Source of the DNA: Simiduia agarivorans SA1 = DSM 21679
Lineage (GTDB): Bacteria > Pseudomonadota > Gammaproteobacteria > Pseudomonadales > Cellvibrionaceae
NCBI RefSeq assembly: GCF_000305785.2
Contig: NC_018868.3
Location: 3,332,270-3,396,269, forward strand
Length of the DNA: 64,000 bases
Reading direction: 5' to 3'
Shown piece by piece: positions 16,542 to 26,441 of the stretch. The notes under the pieces are model-generated. The model had not been told where the DNA came from and made no database searches. It was given only the letters and a program-made list of their open reading frames with translations. The first letter of the stretch is position 1, and every line of letters begins with the position of its first letter. Made by a program: the position numbers and the translations under genes.

Positions 16542-18920
16542 TCAGGGATTTTCTAACCGGTTGTAATCGAGCCAGCCAAAATTTTCCGGTTGCTGGGTGT
16601 GGAACAGTGCATGAATACGATCACTGACCGCCCAGAATGCCGGAGCATTGCGGGTGACGCCATAGGCCTGCTTCAGTTGCAGGTAGTCGGCCTTGCTGGT
16701 GAGTTGGGGGATGCCGTCGATAAACGCATTGAGTGAGTCGGGGTTCAGCTCATACAGCGCATTGGGGTAGTAGGTCAGCACACCGGCGGCCACGCTCAGG
16801 GTATCTTCTGCCGGCACCCGGTTCAGTTTTTCCAGCAGCAGGCTGTTGATATTGAGGTGGGCGCTGTTGCGGAACAGGGTTATCAGCACGGGCCGGTAAG
16901 GGCTGGCCTGGTTTACGTACAGCAGGCTGGTTTCGGGCAGCCATTGCAGGCTTGCACCGGACAGTGACTCCAGTCGGTTGAGCTGGGCACGGGTATGTTC
17001 AGATAAGTGAAGGTTGCCATTGATATTGTGGCTGACATTTTTGACGCCCCGCAACCAGTCAGAGAGTTTGCTGTACAGCTCGGCTTTCGGGTTGTCGGTT
17101 GTATAACGGATCTGAGTTTTCAGACCGTCGGCCATTTGGGTCTGGCGGAAAAATTTGGCGACTTCCTCATGGGCGTCGCGATACCAGAAGGCCAGTTCTT
17201 TCTGGGCCGCGTCATGGGGCAGGAAGTGCAGAAAATTCTGCTCGCCTTCCATGCGTAAAAAATCCATGTACGTGCGGGTGAGCAACTGATGACCGATATT
17301 GCCGTACACATCGAAACCGGCTACCAGTAAATAATGGATTCTCTCCAGCAATGAATAGGAAATCACCCACGCGGTTTTTGGCGGCTCGCCCACCAGGCCT
17401 TTGGCAACAGTGGCGCTGTCAAAATGACGCAAAACTGTGAGCGCGGCATTGTCATTGACGCCGTCGCCCTGCCAGATCATCTCCAGGCTCGGGCCCTTAT
17501 ATGCTTTCAGGTGTTCATTGATGTACTGTTCCTGCGCCTTCAGGTGTGCCAGCTGTTTTTTTGAGTAAGTGAGCCAGCCGGTAATGCCGGCGGTGCTGTC
17601 CCGCTCCGCCGGCAGCGCCAGATTATCGCTGTGCTCGGCCAGTACATCGCCGATGTCATCCAGATCCGGGTATTCGGGATCGAGGAAAAACACCCAGAAT
17701 TGATCGTTGATCACGTTCAGTGCCGTCTGGCCCCGGCACACCGGACCCTTGATAAAGCCCATGATGGTGTATTGGGCTTCTTCCAGCATGAACCGGTAGC
17801 GCGATTTGGCGGGCAGCGCCTGAAAGGCCTTGAACGGGTTGGCGGCAATGCTGGGCTCATAGCCCGGCCATTGGGTCACCCGGTAGTCGGTTTGGTAAAA
17901 CAGTGCCTGCCAGCGTTGCATGCGGGCGGCGTCCAAACGGTAAGGCATGTGGCTTTTCGCCACGATGGCTTCGGGGTTGGGAATGAGGCGGTAGTAAACC
18001 CGGTCCACGCCGGGGTCATCAAACGGACGCCGCGTCGCGATGCGGTCAGGTACCTCGCCGGGTGCGGTACGCGAACGTATCAGTTGGAAAAAACGATCCG
18101 GTTCCTGGCCGAAATGCAGATTGGCGAGATACAGGTGTTCGTACATGTAGCGCGCAACCAGCCGCCCCTTTAAATCATCGCGGTTAAAAAACGCTTCCCA
18201 TTGTTTGATCGCGTCGGCGTGTGCTTGCGAGAGCGGTTGGTCGCGCGGGATGACCGGCGCGCCATTGGCAGCCCAGTTCATCAGGTCCTGCTGTTCATGT
18301 GCAGGAATGCCGGGCAATCCGTAGGGCATGCCGCCCAAGGGGAAGCGTTCGGCATAGCGGTCAAATTCCGCGGCGGTTGTGCAGCTTTGACTGCGGTCGA
18401 GAGAGAAATCAAAACTGTCGGGCAATGGGCCGTAGGTCGGCAATGGATGCTGTTGCTTGAGCGCCAGCATGCGATAAAAAACCGATGCCTTGTGCGCCTC
18501 AGGGGTTTGCTGACGTTCGTTCAGCACCGGAAAAAAGCCTTTGTCGCGCCATGCCTGGGTGCTGTCGGCATCTTCGAACAGGCGCGTCAGGTTGGCGGCG
18601 AGCAAGCGGGTACCGTTGTACACTTTCTGGCTGTTGGCGCCGCGTTCTAGTCCGGCAAGAGACTCCAGCTTCAGTTGGCAAGGCGCGTCGTAACAGGCGT
18701 GGCAAACCACGCAGCGCTTTTCCAGCACCGGCGCCACATCGGTGTAGTAATTGGGCGAATCGGTAGGGGTAACGGCGAAGGAATTGTTGGGCAGGATGAT
18801 GCGATTGAGAGGGGACTCTACGCCGAATTGTTGGTCCAGCTGCTTACTGAGGTAAAGACTGCAACCGGCAAGACACAGCAGGCCGGTAAAAATCCAGAGC
18901 AGGGAGGAAATGCGGAACAT
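16542..18920 (-). CDS. cti: Fatty acid cis/trans isomerase
   Basis: Periplasmic heme enzyme that converts cis-unsaturated phospholipid acyl chains to trans, stiffening the membrane quickly under solvent or heat stress. The 792-residue protein has an N-terminal signal segment with a possible lipobox (TGLLCLAGC), the cytochrome-c-type heme site CVVCH near residue 71, and the long family body with MPYGLPGIPAHEQQDLMNWAANG and SYSLLERIHYLLVAGFDVYGN. Length is normal for Pseudomonas/Vibrio Cti. Cti is active without new synthesis, so regulation is expected to be post-translational. Confidence 0.95.
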   Translation of the reverse strand: MFRISSLLWIFTGLLCLAGCSLYLSKQLDQQFGVESPLNRIILPNNSFAVTPTDSPNYYTDVAPVLEKRCVVCHACYDAPCQLKLESLAGLERGANSQKVYNGTRLLAANLTRLFEDADSTQAWRDKGFFPVLNERQQTPEAHKASVFYRMLALKQQHPLPTYGPLPDSFDFSLDRSQSCTTAAEFDRYAERFPLGGMPYGLPGIPAHEQQDLMNWAANGAPVIPRDQPLSQAHADAIKQWEAFFNRDDLKGRLVARYMYEHLYLANLHFGQEPDRFFQLIRSRTAPGEVPDRIATRRPFDDPGVDRVYYRLIPNPEAIVAKSHMPYRLDAARMQRWQALFYQTDYRVTQWPGYEPSIAANPFKAFQALPAKSRYRFMLEEAQYTIMGFIKGPVCRGQTALNVINDQFWVFFLDPEYPDLDDIGDVLAEHSDNLALPAERDSTAGITGWLTYSKKQLAHLKAQEQYINEHLKAYKGPSLEMIWQGDGVNDNAALTVLRHFDSATVAKGLVGEPPKTAWVISYSLLERIHYLLVAGFDVYGNIGHQLLTRTYMDFLRMEGEQNFLHFLPHDAAQKELAFWYRDAHEEVAKFFRQTQMADGLKTQIRYTTDNPKAELYSKLSDWLRGVKNVSHNINGNLHLSEHTRAQLNRLESLSGASLQWLPETSLLYVNQASPYRPVLITLFRNSAHLNINSLLLEKLNRVPAEDTLSVAAGVLTYYPNALYELNPDSLNAFIDGIPQLTSKADYLQLKQAYGVTRNAPAFWAVSDRIHALFHTQQPENFGWLDYNRLENP

Positions 18921-18935
18921 GTGTTCACCGTGAGT

Positions 18936-19529
18936 TTATTTGCGTTTGCCGATGACCCGCCAGCCGGCGTTGATGACCGGCTTTTCATTGCTGAGCAGCT
19001 GCTCGACCTGAATCTGTTTCTTGATGTCGGAGGTGGTATAAAAAGCGCGCGGATCGAGCGTGCCGATTAACCGGCACAATTCGGGGATACGTTTACGCGA
19101 CTCCGAAATGAGCAAAATTTCCACGTTTCTGTCATCGTCGAAGCGGGCCGCCAGCTCGATCACCGAATACCCGTGCTTACGTAATTCGGCGGCCAGGCAC
19201 AGGTCGGGGTTGTCGGTGACGATGCGCACCAGTTCCCGGCCCATGGCAAGCTTGGCTTCGAGGGTGATACCGGCGTAATTGCCGGCGGCAAAGCCACCGG
19301 CGTAGGCGATGGCAAGGTACCATTGATCGAGGTGAGTAATCACCTGGCTTGCCGCCAGAATCCACAGCAGGACCTCAAAAAATCCCACCAGCGCACTGAT
19401 CGCGCGATAGCCCCGGAACACCATCAGCGTGCGCAGCGTGCCTAAGCTCACGTCGGTCAGGCGCGCCAGAAAAATGGCTAGGCACATGGCGATTGGCTCG
19501 GCTTGCAGTGCCGCCAGCCAGCTCTCCAT
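18936..19529 (-). CDS. UPF0316/DUF2179-type membrane protein
   Basis: A 197-residue protein with three hydrophobic segments in the first 90 residues (CLAIFLARLTDVSLGTLRTLMVFRG, ISALVGFFEVLLWILAASQVI, YLAIAYAGGFAAGNYAG). A soluble C-terminal domain follows with VIELAARFDDDRNVEILLISESRKRIPELCRLI and AFYTTSDIK. This is the UPF0316 architecture, an integral membrane module joined to a DUF2179 small-ligand-type domain. The function is unknown. It lies between trpC and cti on the same strand, with short gaps. Confidence 0.8.
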   Translation of the reverse strand: MESWLAALQAEPIAMCLAIFLARLTDVSLGTLRTLMVFRGYRAISALVGFFEVLLWILAASQVITHLDQWYLAIAYAGGFAAGNYAGITLEAKLAMGRELVRIVTDNPDLCLAAELRKHGYSVIELAARFDDDRNVEILLISESRKRIPELCRLIGTLDPRAFYTTSDIKKQIQVEQLLSNEKPVINAGWRVIGKRK

Positions 19530-19545
19530 CAGAGGTTAGCCGCCA

Positions 19546-20343
19546 TCAGTTGAACATTTCCATCAGCCGGCGGCCGGGTTCTTCGTCGCGCATGAACGCT
19601 TCTCCCACCAGAAATGCGTTGACGTTGTGCCCGCGCATGATTTTCACATCGTCGATATTGTGAATACCGGATTCGGTCACCACAATGCGATCACTACCAA
19701 TGTGCGGCAACAAATTGAACGTGTTGTCCAGACTGGTTTCAAAGGTGTGCAGATTGCGGTTGTTGATCCCGATCAGTTTGTTGGGTAACTCTAGTGCAAG
19801 ATCCAGCTCGGCGCTATCATGCACCTCCACCAGCACATCCATGCCCAGCTCCAGCGCGGTGGCATTGAGGCTGTTGAGCTGTTGCTTGTCCAGTGCCGCG
19901 ACAATCAGCAGGATGCAGTCGGCGCCGATGGCGCGGGCTTCCGCGATCTGGTAATCATCGATGATGAAATCCTTGCGGATCACCGGCAGGCTGGTGCTGT
20001 TGCGCGCCTGCTTCAGGTATTCCTCATGGCCCTGGAAAAAATCCCGGTCGGTCAGCACCGATAAGCAGGCAGCGCCGCCTTTTTCGTAGCTCTTGGCAAT
20101 TTCCGTGGGCACAAAGTTTTCCCGGATCACGCCTTTGGAAGGCGAGGCTTTTTTCACTTCGGCAATTACCGCCGCCAGTTGCTGTTCCAGTTTGCGTTCA
20201 ATAGCAGCGACGAACCCGCGTGGCGCCGACTGGTGGCGTGCGCTATCGAGCAGGGACTGAATGCTGGTGTTCTGGCTGCGTTCGGCGATCTCTTCGCGTT
20301 TTCTTGCCAGGATTTTTTTTAAAACCGTGGGTGTATCGGTCAT
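19546..20343 (-). CDS. trpC: Indole-3-glycerol phosphate synthase
   Basis: Closes the ring of CdRP to indole-3-glycerol phosphate, the fourth step of tryptophan synthesis. The 265-residue TIM barrel has [17 protein letters not shown] with the catalytic Lys, the central [14 protein letters not shown] and [15 protein letters not shown] segments, [13 protein letters not shown] and VTESGI. It is a single-function enzyme, not fused to TrpF as in enterobacteria. It is the last of four trp genes running trpE, trpG, trpD, trpC on the minus strand. Confidence 0.97.
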   Translation of the reverse strand: MTDTPTVLKKILARKREEIAERSQNTSIQSLLDSARHQSAPRGFVAAIERKLEQQLAAVIAEVKKASPSKGVIRENFVPTEIAKSYEKGGAACLSVLTDRDFFQGHEEYLKQARNSTSLPVIRKDFIIDDYQIAEARAIGADCILLIVAALDKQQLNSLNATALELGMDVLVEVHDSAELDLALELPNKLIGINNRNLHTFETSLDNTFNLLPHIGSDRIVVTESGIHNIDDVKIMRGHNVNAFLVGEAFMRDEEPGRRLMEMFN

Positions 20344-20373
20344 GCAATGTATCTCATATCGGTTTTAACTGGC

Positions 20374-21411
20374 TTACACCGAAATCAGGCATTCGGTAAA
20401 TGCCGCCAGTTCCTGAATTTTTTCCCGCGCCAGGCCGGAGCCTACTGCGTCCTGCGCCATGGCGACGCCCTCCGCCAGCGAGCTGGCAATGCCGGCCACG
20501 TAAATGGCGGCGCCGGCATTGAGCGCGATGAGGTCGGCGGCTTTTTCCGCCGCGTTGCTGTCGCGTTTGCCGAGCGCATTTTTAATCAATGTCAAAGATT
20601 CTTCCGCGGTGTTCACGCCCAGGCCGTCCAGGGGCTGACGGGCGATACCGAAATCTTCCGGCTTGATGGTATAGCGGGTGACGCTGCCGTTTTTCAGTTC
20701 CGCCACCGTGGTGTCGGCGGCGATGGAAATTTCGTCCAGCCCATCAGCGGCGTGTACCACCAGTACATGTTCACTGCCGAGCCGGCCCAGCACTTCTGCC
20801 ATGACCTGACACAAGTCAGCATTGAATACACCGATGACCTGGCGTTTGACCATGGCCGGGTTGGTCATGGGGCCCAGCATATTGAAGATGGTGCGCATGC
20901 CCATGTCGCGGCGCGGGCCAATGGCGTGCTTCATGGCGCTGTGGTGCGCGGGCGCAAACATAAAACCCACGCCCAGGGATTCGATACACTTTTTCACCTG
21001 TTCCGGTTGGAGATTCAGGTGCACGCCGGCGGCTTCCAGCACATCGGCACTGCCGGTGGAGCTGGAGACGGAACGGTTGCCGTGCTTGGCCACGCGGCCG
21101 CCGGCAGCAGCCACCACAAAAGCAGCTGCCGTGGACACGTTGAACAGGTTGGCGCCGTCGCCGCCGGTGCCGCAGGTGTCGACTAAATGGGTCTGGTCGA
21201 TCTCCACTTTGGCGGCCAGCTCGCGCATGACGCTGGCGGCGCCGGTGATTTCATCCACGCTTTCGCCCTTCATGCGCAGGCCCATGAGCAGGGCGCCGAT
21301 TTGCGCGTCGGTGGCTTGGCCTGTCATCACTGCGCGCATTACCTCGGTCATCTCGTCCTGCGACAGTGAGTGCCCGGCGGCAATCTGGCTGAGTGCGGTT
21401 TTCAATTCCAT
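20374..21411 (-). CDS. trpD: Anthranilate phosphoribosyltransferase
   Basis: Joins anthranilate to PRPP in the second tryptophan step. The 345-residue protein shows [18 protein letters not shown] (PRPP site), [21 protein letters not shown] and [20 protein letters not shown], all diagnostic. It is free-standing and not fused to TrpG. It lies 12 bases after trpG and 30 bases before trpC, consistent with one operon. Confidence 0.97.
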   Translation of the reverse strand: MELKTALSQIAAGHSLSQDEMTEVMRAVMTGQATDAQIGALLMGLRMKGESVDEITGAASVMRELAAKVEIDQTHLVDTCGTGGDGANLFNVSTAAAFVVAAAGGRVAKHGNRSVSSSTGSADVLEAAGVHLNLQPEQVKKCIESLGVGFMFAPAHHSAMKHAIGPRRDMGMRTIFNMLGPMTNPAMVKRQVIGVFNADLCQVMAEVLGRLGSEHVLVVHAADGLDEISIAADTTVAELKNGSVTRYTIKPEDFGIARQPLDGLGVNTAEESLTLIKNALGKRDSNAAEKAADLIALNAGAAIYVAGIASSLAEGVAMAQDAVGSGLAREKIQELAAFTECLISV

Positions 21412-21423
21412 GTGATGGCCCCG

Positions 21424-22002
21424 TCAGGATTTCAGGAAATTGTTGAACAGGTCGTGGCCCTGTTCCGACAAAATGGATTCCGGGTGAAACTGCACGCCTT
21501 CCACGTTCAGGGTTTTGTGGCGCACGCCCATGATTTCGTCGATCTGGCCGTCCTCGGTCTGGGTCCAGGCAGTAATTTCGAGGCAATCCGGCAGGCTGTC
21601 TTTTTCAATTACCAGCGAATGGTAGCGGGTGCAGATGAGCGGATTTTTCAGGCCTTTGAACACGCCGGTGTTGTTGTGATAGACGGGCGAGGTTTTGCCG
21701 TGCATCACCTGGCGCGCGCGCACAATCTTGCCGCCGAACACCTGGCCGATGGATTGATGGCCCAGGCAAACACCCAGTAGAGGTAGCTTGCCGGCGTAGG
21801 TGCGGATGGTGTCCATGGAAATGCCGGCTTCGTTGGGCGTGCAGGGGCCGGGCGATACCACGATGCGCTCGGGTGCGAGCGATTCGATATCGCTGACGGC
21901 GATTTCATCGTTGCGCACGACGTTTACGTCTGCACCCAATTCGCTCAGGTACTGCACCACGTTGTAGGTAAAGGAGTCGTAATTGTCGATCATTAACAGC
22001 AT
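21424..22002 (-). CDS. trpG: Anthranilate synthase glutaminase subunit
   Basis: Supplies ammonia from glutamine to TrpE. The 192-residue class I amidotransferase has [10 protein letters not shown], the oxyanion strand [13 protein letters not shown], the nucleophile Cys in [17 protein letters not shown], and the His/Glu pair in [10 protein letters not shown]. The [10 protein letters not shown] segment fits the TrpG/PabA group; placement between trpE and trpD favours tryptophan use, though it might also serve folate synthesis. It starts 16 bases after trpE. Confidence 0.97.
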   Translation of the reverse strand: MLLMIDNYDSFTYNVVQYLSELGADVNVVRNDEIAVSDIESLAPERIVVSPGPCTPNEAGISMDTIRTYAGKLPLLGVCLGHQSIGQVFGGKIVRARQVMHGKTSPVYHNNTGVFKGLKNPLICTRYHSLVIEKDSLPDCLEITAWTQTEDGQIDEIMGVRHKTLNVEGVQFHPESILSEQGHDLFNNFLKS

Positions 22003-22018
22003 TTTTTTTCTCCTTCCC

Positions 22019-23494
22019 TTACAGAACCATATCGACCGCGCGGAACATGGCGCGGGCTTTGTTCATGGTTTCTTTCCATTCCAGTGCGGGCTGGGAGTCG
22101 GCCACCACGCCGGCACCGGCCTGAATGTACAGAGTGCCGTTTTTTATCACCGCGGTGCGGATGGCGATGGCGGTGTCCATGGCGCCATTCCAGTCCAGAT
22201 AGCCCACGGCGCCACCGTAAATGCCGCGTTTTTCGCTTTCCAGCTCGTCGATAATTTCCATGGCGCGGATTTTCGGTGCGCCAGAAAGCGTGCCCGCCGG
22301 TAGCGCAGCGCGCAGTACGTCCATGGCGGTCAGACCCGGCTTCACTTTGCCGGTGACGTTGCTGGTGATGTGCATCACGTGGCTGTAGCGCTCCACCACC
22401 ATTTTGTCGGTAAGTTGCACACTGCCGGTTTCGGCTACCCGGCCCACGTCGTTGCGGCCCAGGTCGATGAGCATCAGGTGCTCGGCAATTTCTTTGGGAT
22501 CGTTCACCAGATCCTGTTCCAGCGCGCGATCTTCTTCTTCGGTGTGGCCGCGCCGGCGGGTGCCGGCAATGGGCCGGACGGTGACTTCGCCGTGCTCAAA
22601 CCGGGCCAGGATTTCCGGGCTGGAGCCCACCACCTGATGGTCGCCGAGATCGAGAAAATACATGTAGGGCGACGGATTCAGCACCCGCAAGGCGCGGTAC
22701 AGATTGAGCGGTTCGGCGCTGAACGGAATCGACAGGCGCTGCGAGACCACCACCTGCATGGTGTCGCCGGCCAGTACATAGTCTTTGATTTTGTCCACCG
22801 CCTGGTGAAAATTCTGCTCGCCGAAGCTGGAGGTAAAATCCGCCTCGCGTGCGGCCTGGCCCTGCAGGCGCATGGGCGGCGTGGCGGGCGCCGGCGCTTC
22901 AAGCTTGGCCTGCAGTTGGTCCAGTCTTTTTTCGGCGGTGGCGAAACCCTCGGGCTTGCCATCGGCGTGCACAATTAGAATCAGCTTGCCGGCCAGATTG
23001 TCGAAAACCAGCAGCTCATCGGACACCATCAATAAAATGTCCGGGGTGCCGATCACATCGGCGGGTTGGCTGGCCTTGAGTTTGGGTTCCACATAGCGCA
23101 CGCAGTCGTAGCCGAAGTAACCCACCAGACCGCCGTTAAAGCGGGGCAGGCCCTCCAGCTCCGGGGCCTTGAAGCGGGCTTTGAATTCGTCCACAAACGC
23201 GAGCGGGTCGGCGCTTTCATGGCGCTCGGTAACCTGCCCGTCCAGTTCAACCTGGATCTGCTCGCCGGTCACCCGCAACAGTTGACGCGCCGGCAGACCG
23301 ATAATGGAGTAACGGCCCCATTTCTCGCCGCCTTGCACCGACTCCAGCAGATAGGAGTAGGGGCCTTTGGCAAATTTCAGGTAGCTGGACAGGGGCGTGT
23401 CCATGTCGGCCAATAGCTCGCGGGTGAGCGGGATGCGGTTGTAGCCCTGTTGGCAAAGTGTGAGGTATGCGTCTTGTGTGAGAGGCATGGGCAT
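22019..23494 (-). CDS. trpE: Anthranilate synthase component I
   Basis: Makes anthranilate from chorismate and the ammonia delivered by TrpG. The 491-residue protein has the feedback-site region [18 protein letters not shown] near residues 48-65, and the chorismate-binding C-terminal half with [34 protein letters not shown] and [21 protein letters not shown]. The first ATG at 23494 and a second at 23488 are both possible starts. About 220 bases upstream hold no gene, and I could not find a convincing trp leader peptide with terminator. Confidence 0.97.
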   Translation of the reverse strand: MPMPLTQDAYLTLCQQGYNRIPLTRELLADMDTPLSSYLKFAKGPYSYLLESVQGGEKWGRYSIIGLPARQLLRVTGEQIQVELDGQVTERHESADPLAFVDEFKARFKAPELEGLPRFNGGLVGYFGYDCVRYVEPKLKASQPADVIGTPDILLMVSDELLVFDNLAGKLILIVHADGKPEGFATAEKRLDQLQAKLEAPAPATPPMRLQGQAAREADFTSSFGEQNFHQAVDKIKDYVLAGDTMQVVVSQRLSIPFSAEPLNLYRALRVLNPSPYMYFLDLGDHQVVGSSPEILARFEHGEVTVRPIAGTRRRGHTEEEDRALEQDLVNDPKEIAEHLMLIDLGRNDVGRVAETGSVQLTDKMVVERYSHVMHITSNVTGKVKPGLTAMDVLRAALPAGTLSGAPKIRAMEIIDELESEKRGIYGGAVGYLDWNGAMDTAIAIRTAVIKNGTLYIQAGAGVVADSQPALEWKETMNKARAMFRAVDMVL

Positions 23495-23796
23495 CGGGTT
23501 CCTATCGTTGGGTCTTGTGCGCTCTGGGCGCGTGCGCAGAGGCTCGGTGCCGGCTTTACCGGTACGTAATACTGAATGTGCTTCAGTGACGCCATCGCAG
23601 GCTGTGGGCCTGGTGTGTGGAAGTTGCCAATACCATGTGCTGATCCAGATATCTGGGACTTGCTTGTAAGAACGGCCGCTAGTCTACTGAAAAACGCCAC
23701 ATTTGCCTACTGTTGGGCGTTTTGCCGGTGCGGCTGTACCGGCAGGCGGGCCTTTGGGCGATAATGCCGCAATATTTATTACCGGGGATCTTCTGC

Positions 23797-25965
23797 ATGT
23801 TGCTGTCGAATCGGATACTGCTTGGATTGTTGTTCGGCCTGATTGCCGGTGTGGCATTGGGTGAACGCATGGAAGTGGTGGCCTGGGTGGGTGATGTTTT
23901 CCTTGGCCTGCTGCAGATGACGGTACTGCCCTACATCATTGTGTCACTGATCTCGGCCGTGGGTGTACTGAAAAAAGCCCAGGCCAAAACCCTGGCCCGT
24001 TACGCGGCGGTGGTGCTGGCCGTTCTGTGGGGCCTGACGTTGACCTTGATTGCGCTGGCGACCCTGGCGTTTCCCCAATGGCAATCGGCATCCTACTTCA
24101 GCCCCTCCATGCTTGAGCCCGCCCAGGGCTTTGACTTCATGTCCACGTTCCTGCCGATCAACATCTTCTATTCGCTGGGCGCTGGCGCGGTACCGGCGGT
24201 GGTGGTGTTCTCGGTGGTGCTGGGGGTGGGTGTACTGCGTTTAGCCGAGCGCGACCACCTGCTCAAGGTGGTCAATGAAATCCAGAATGCCATTGCCGAG
24301 ATGGCCGGGCTGGTGATGCGCACCGCGCCGGTGGGGGTATTTGCCATCGCTGCCAGTGCGGCGGGCAGCCTCAACTATGAGGCGCTGAAAGGCTTGTATG
24401 TGTATCTGACGACGCTGACGGTTATCACCGCGTTGCTGACCTTCTGGGTATTCCCCATGCTGGTCAAGACCCTGACCAACGTGCGTTACAGCGAAGTGCT
24501 GAGCGTGAGCCGCGATGCCCTGATTACCGCGTTTGCCACCGGCAACCTGTTTATTGTGTTGCCGCTGATTGTGGAAAACACCCGTCAACTGTTCCTGCGC
24601 TCCTACGAAAAAACCTCCGACGCCGCCAACCTGGTGGAAGTAGTGGTGCCGGCGGCATTTTCTTTGCCGGTGGCTGGCAAGTTGTTTGCGCTGCTGTTTG
24701 TCTTGTTCGCCGGTTGGTTTACCGGCGAGCCGGTGCCCCTGGCGGATTACCCTGGGTTATTGATCAGTGGGTTGTTCAACCTGTTTGCGTCCAGTTTTTC
24801 CGCCGTCCCGGCGATTCTGCACAGCTACAAAATTCCGGCGGAAATTTTCGATTTGTTTCTGATCTCGGAGAATATTTTTTCCAATCGCTTGGGTGCCATG
24901 ACCTCGGTCATGTTTATTGTCACCCTGGCTATTCTCATCGCCACCGGGGTGACAAAAAAGTGGCGTTGGCAGCCAAAGGCCATGCTGCGGTTTGCGTTGA
25001 TCGTGTTGACGGTGGTTTTGGCCATGTCTTACTCGCTGCGGTTTTTGTACAAGGCCGTGGGTCACGATTACACCGCCTATAACGAATTCATTGAGCGGCC
25101 CTTGTTGTTACCCGCGGCGCGTTCCGTCAATCGATTGGAATTGCCAGCGCACCTGCCGGTGGAGCCGGCCGGTAATACCCTGGAGCGCATCGCCGCGCGC
25201 AAGCTGCTGCGGTTTGGTTATTACCGCGATTGGTTACCCTACGCATTCCACAACCAACAAGGTGAGTTGGTCGGACTGGATGTGGAGTTGGCGCACCAGT
25301 TGGCACGCGATCTGGGTGTGGCGGTGGAGTTCGTGCGGGTTTACCGAAAAGATGTGGCGCGGCTGTTGGATAGCGGCTATCTGGATATGGCGGCGGGTGT
25401 GGCACTGACGCCGGCGGCCATCAGCCAGTTCACGCTGGGCGAAAGCCATATCAGCGAAACCCTGGCGTTGTTGGTGCACAAAGACAAGCGCGCCGAGCTG
25501 CGCGATTGGTCGGCCATTGAGGGCAGTAAAAAATGGCACTTGGGCGTGCCCAATGCGTATTACCTGGCCAGTTCGCTGCGCGCCACGCTGCCGAACTGGC
25601 AGGTGGAAGAAATCGCCTCGCCGCGCGAATTTGTCAAAGGCAACCGGCCGGAACTGGATGCCATTGTGTTCGGCGCTGCCGGTGCTTCGGCCTGGACCTT
25701 GTTGTACCCGGAATACGGCGTGGTGGTGCCCCAACCGGCGCTGCCGCCCGTGCCCATGGCCATGCCACTGGCCAGCAACGATCTTGCCTTCGTGCTCTAC
25801 ACCCGGCAGTGGCTCAGCATCAAGCGCACCAATGGCACGCTGCAAAAGCTGACGGATTATTGGATACGCGGTTTGCCGCTGCACAAACAGGCGGAGCGGC
25901 GCTGGAATCTTTGGGACGATGTCATTAATGCGCCGGAGGAAGTAGATTCTGCTACCGGCCATTAA
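23797..25965 (+). CDS. Sodium/dicarboxylate-type symporter fused to an SBP-family-3 binding domain
   Basis: A 722-residue protein from the ATG at 23797, which follows GGGGAT; an ATG at 23764 would add 11 residues. Residues 1 to about 420 are a DAACS/glutamate-transporter-type symporter: helices, FLPINIFYSLGAGAVPAVVVFSVVLG, then IVENTRQLF and SAVPAILHSYKIP in the transport core. After a last helix (about 405-422) comes an extracytoplasmic solute-binding domain starting at LLRFGYYRDWLPYAFHNQQGELVGLDVELAHQLA. I infer that the domain delivers or senses amino or organic acids for the attached carrier. No stop or frameshift separates the two halves. Confidence 0.85.
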   Translation: MLLSNRILLGLLFGLIAGVALGERMEVVAWVGDVFLGLLQMTVLPYIIVSLISAVGVLKKAQAKTLARYAAVVLAVLWGLTLTLIALATLAFPQWQSASYFSPSMLEPAQGFDFMSTFLPINIFYSLGAGAVPAVVVFSVVLGVGVLRLAERDHLLKVVNEIQNAIAEMAGLVMRTAPVGVFAIAASAAGSLNYEALKGLYVYLTTLTVITALLTFWVFPMLVKTLTNVRYSEVLSVSRDALITAFATGNLFIVLPLIVENTRQLFLRSYEKTSDAANLVEVVVPAAFSLPVAGKLFALLFVLFAGWFTGEPVPLADYPGLLISGLFNLFASSFSAVPAILHSYKIPAEIFDLFLISENIFSNRLGAMTSVMFIVTLAILIATGVTKKWRWQPKAMLRFALIVLTVVLAMSYSLRFLYKAVGHDYTAYNEFIERPLLLPAARSVNRLELPAHLPVEPAGNTLERIAARKLLRFGYYRDWLPYAFHNQQGELVGLDVELAHQLARDLGVAVEFVRVYRKDVARLLDSGYLDMAAGVALTPAAISQFTLGESHISETLALLVHKDKRAELRDWSAIEGSKKWHLGVPNAYYLASSLRATLPNWQVEEIASPREFVKGNRPELDAIVFGAAGASAWTLLYPEYGVVVPQPALPPVPMAMPLASNDLAFVLYTRQWLSIKRTNGTLQKLTDYWIRGLPLHKQAERRWNLWDDVINAPEEVDSATGH

Positions 25966-26066
25966 GATCATTTGAAGTACGGATATCTTTAACGGTTAAA
26001 GTCTGCGCTCATAGCAATATTGCATCCGCGAAAACAGTGGATGTGGTGACTTTTGTGCCCATGGGC

Positions 26067-26158
26067 CTGTAAGGCGACAGCTTCACCGCTTAGCAAAACG
26101 TCCTGTTTTGATGCGCTCTCACCCCATCCCTGGGGTTTGCGAAGCTGTCGCCTTACAG
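26067..26158 (+). repeat. Two-hairpin-core palindromic element, copy A
   Basis: Perfect 18-bp outer arms (CTGTAAGGCGACAGCTTC at 26067-26084 and its complement at 26141-26158) enclose a 56-base core with two small hairpins. The first is CAAAAC-GTCCT-GTTTTG and the second ACCCC-ATCCC-TGGGGT. The core matches those of copies B and C, but the arms do not. It lies between the convergent symporter-fusion and gph genes. Confidence 0.8.
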
Positions 26159-26275
26159 TCCTTTCCACCAATGTGCCTTTTGCCGCGAAATTCAAATGAT
26201 AGATAAAACGATCGCTTACTATTGGAAAAAGGGTCAAAGAATCTAATCTGTCTGAATCAACTTCTGAACTTGGTT

Positions 26276-26377
26276 TGGCGGTTCGTCTGGGGCATTTGCA
26301 AGCCACAGGGATGTGGCGCTAGCGAATCGATACAGGGGATGTATCGTTGAGCGGCAAATGTCCCAGACGAACCGCCA
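26276..26377 (-). repeat. Two-hairpin-core palindromic element, copy B
   Basis: Outer arms TGGCGGTTCGTCTGGG (26276-26291) and complement (26362-26377), plus an inner ATTTGC/GCAAAT pair (26294-26299 and 26354-26359). Read on the minus strand the core is CCGCTCAAC, hairpin CGATACA-TCCCC-TGTATCG, ATTCGCTAGC, hairpin GCCACA-TCCC-TGTGGC, TTGC, the same order as in copies A and C. It is inverted relative to its neighbour A, about 117 bases away. The rest of 25966-26441 holds no gene that I can support. Confidence 0.8.
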
Positions 26378-26441
26378 CCCAGCGTGCGGACTAACGCTTT
26401 TCTGTCGAAGCGAATACGGCTAAGAGGGTTGAATTATTCCC

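Noticed and set aside
23495..23712. Possible trp leader peptide upstream of trpE, with Trp codons close together (I-W-I-S-T-W-Y-W on the minus strand near 23620-23655)
   Set aside because: No ATG, GTG or TTG start lies between the upstream stop and the Trp codons in that frame, and no hairpin followed by a T run is present before trpE.
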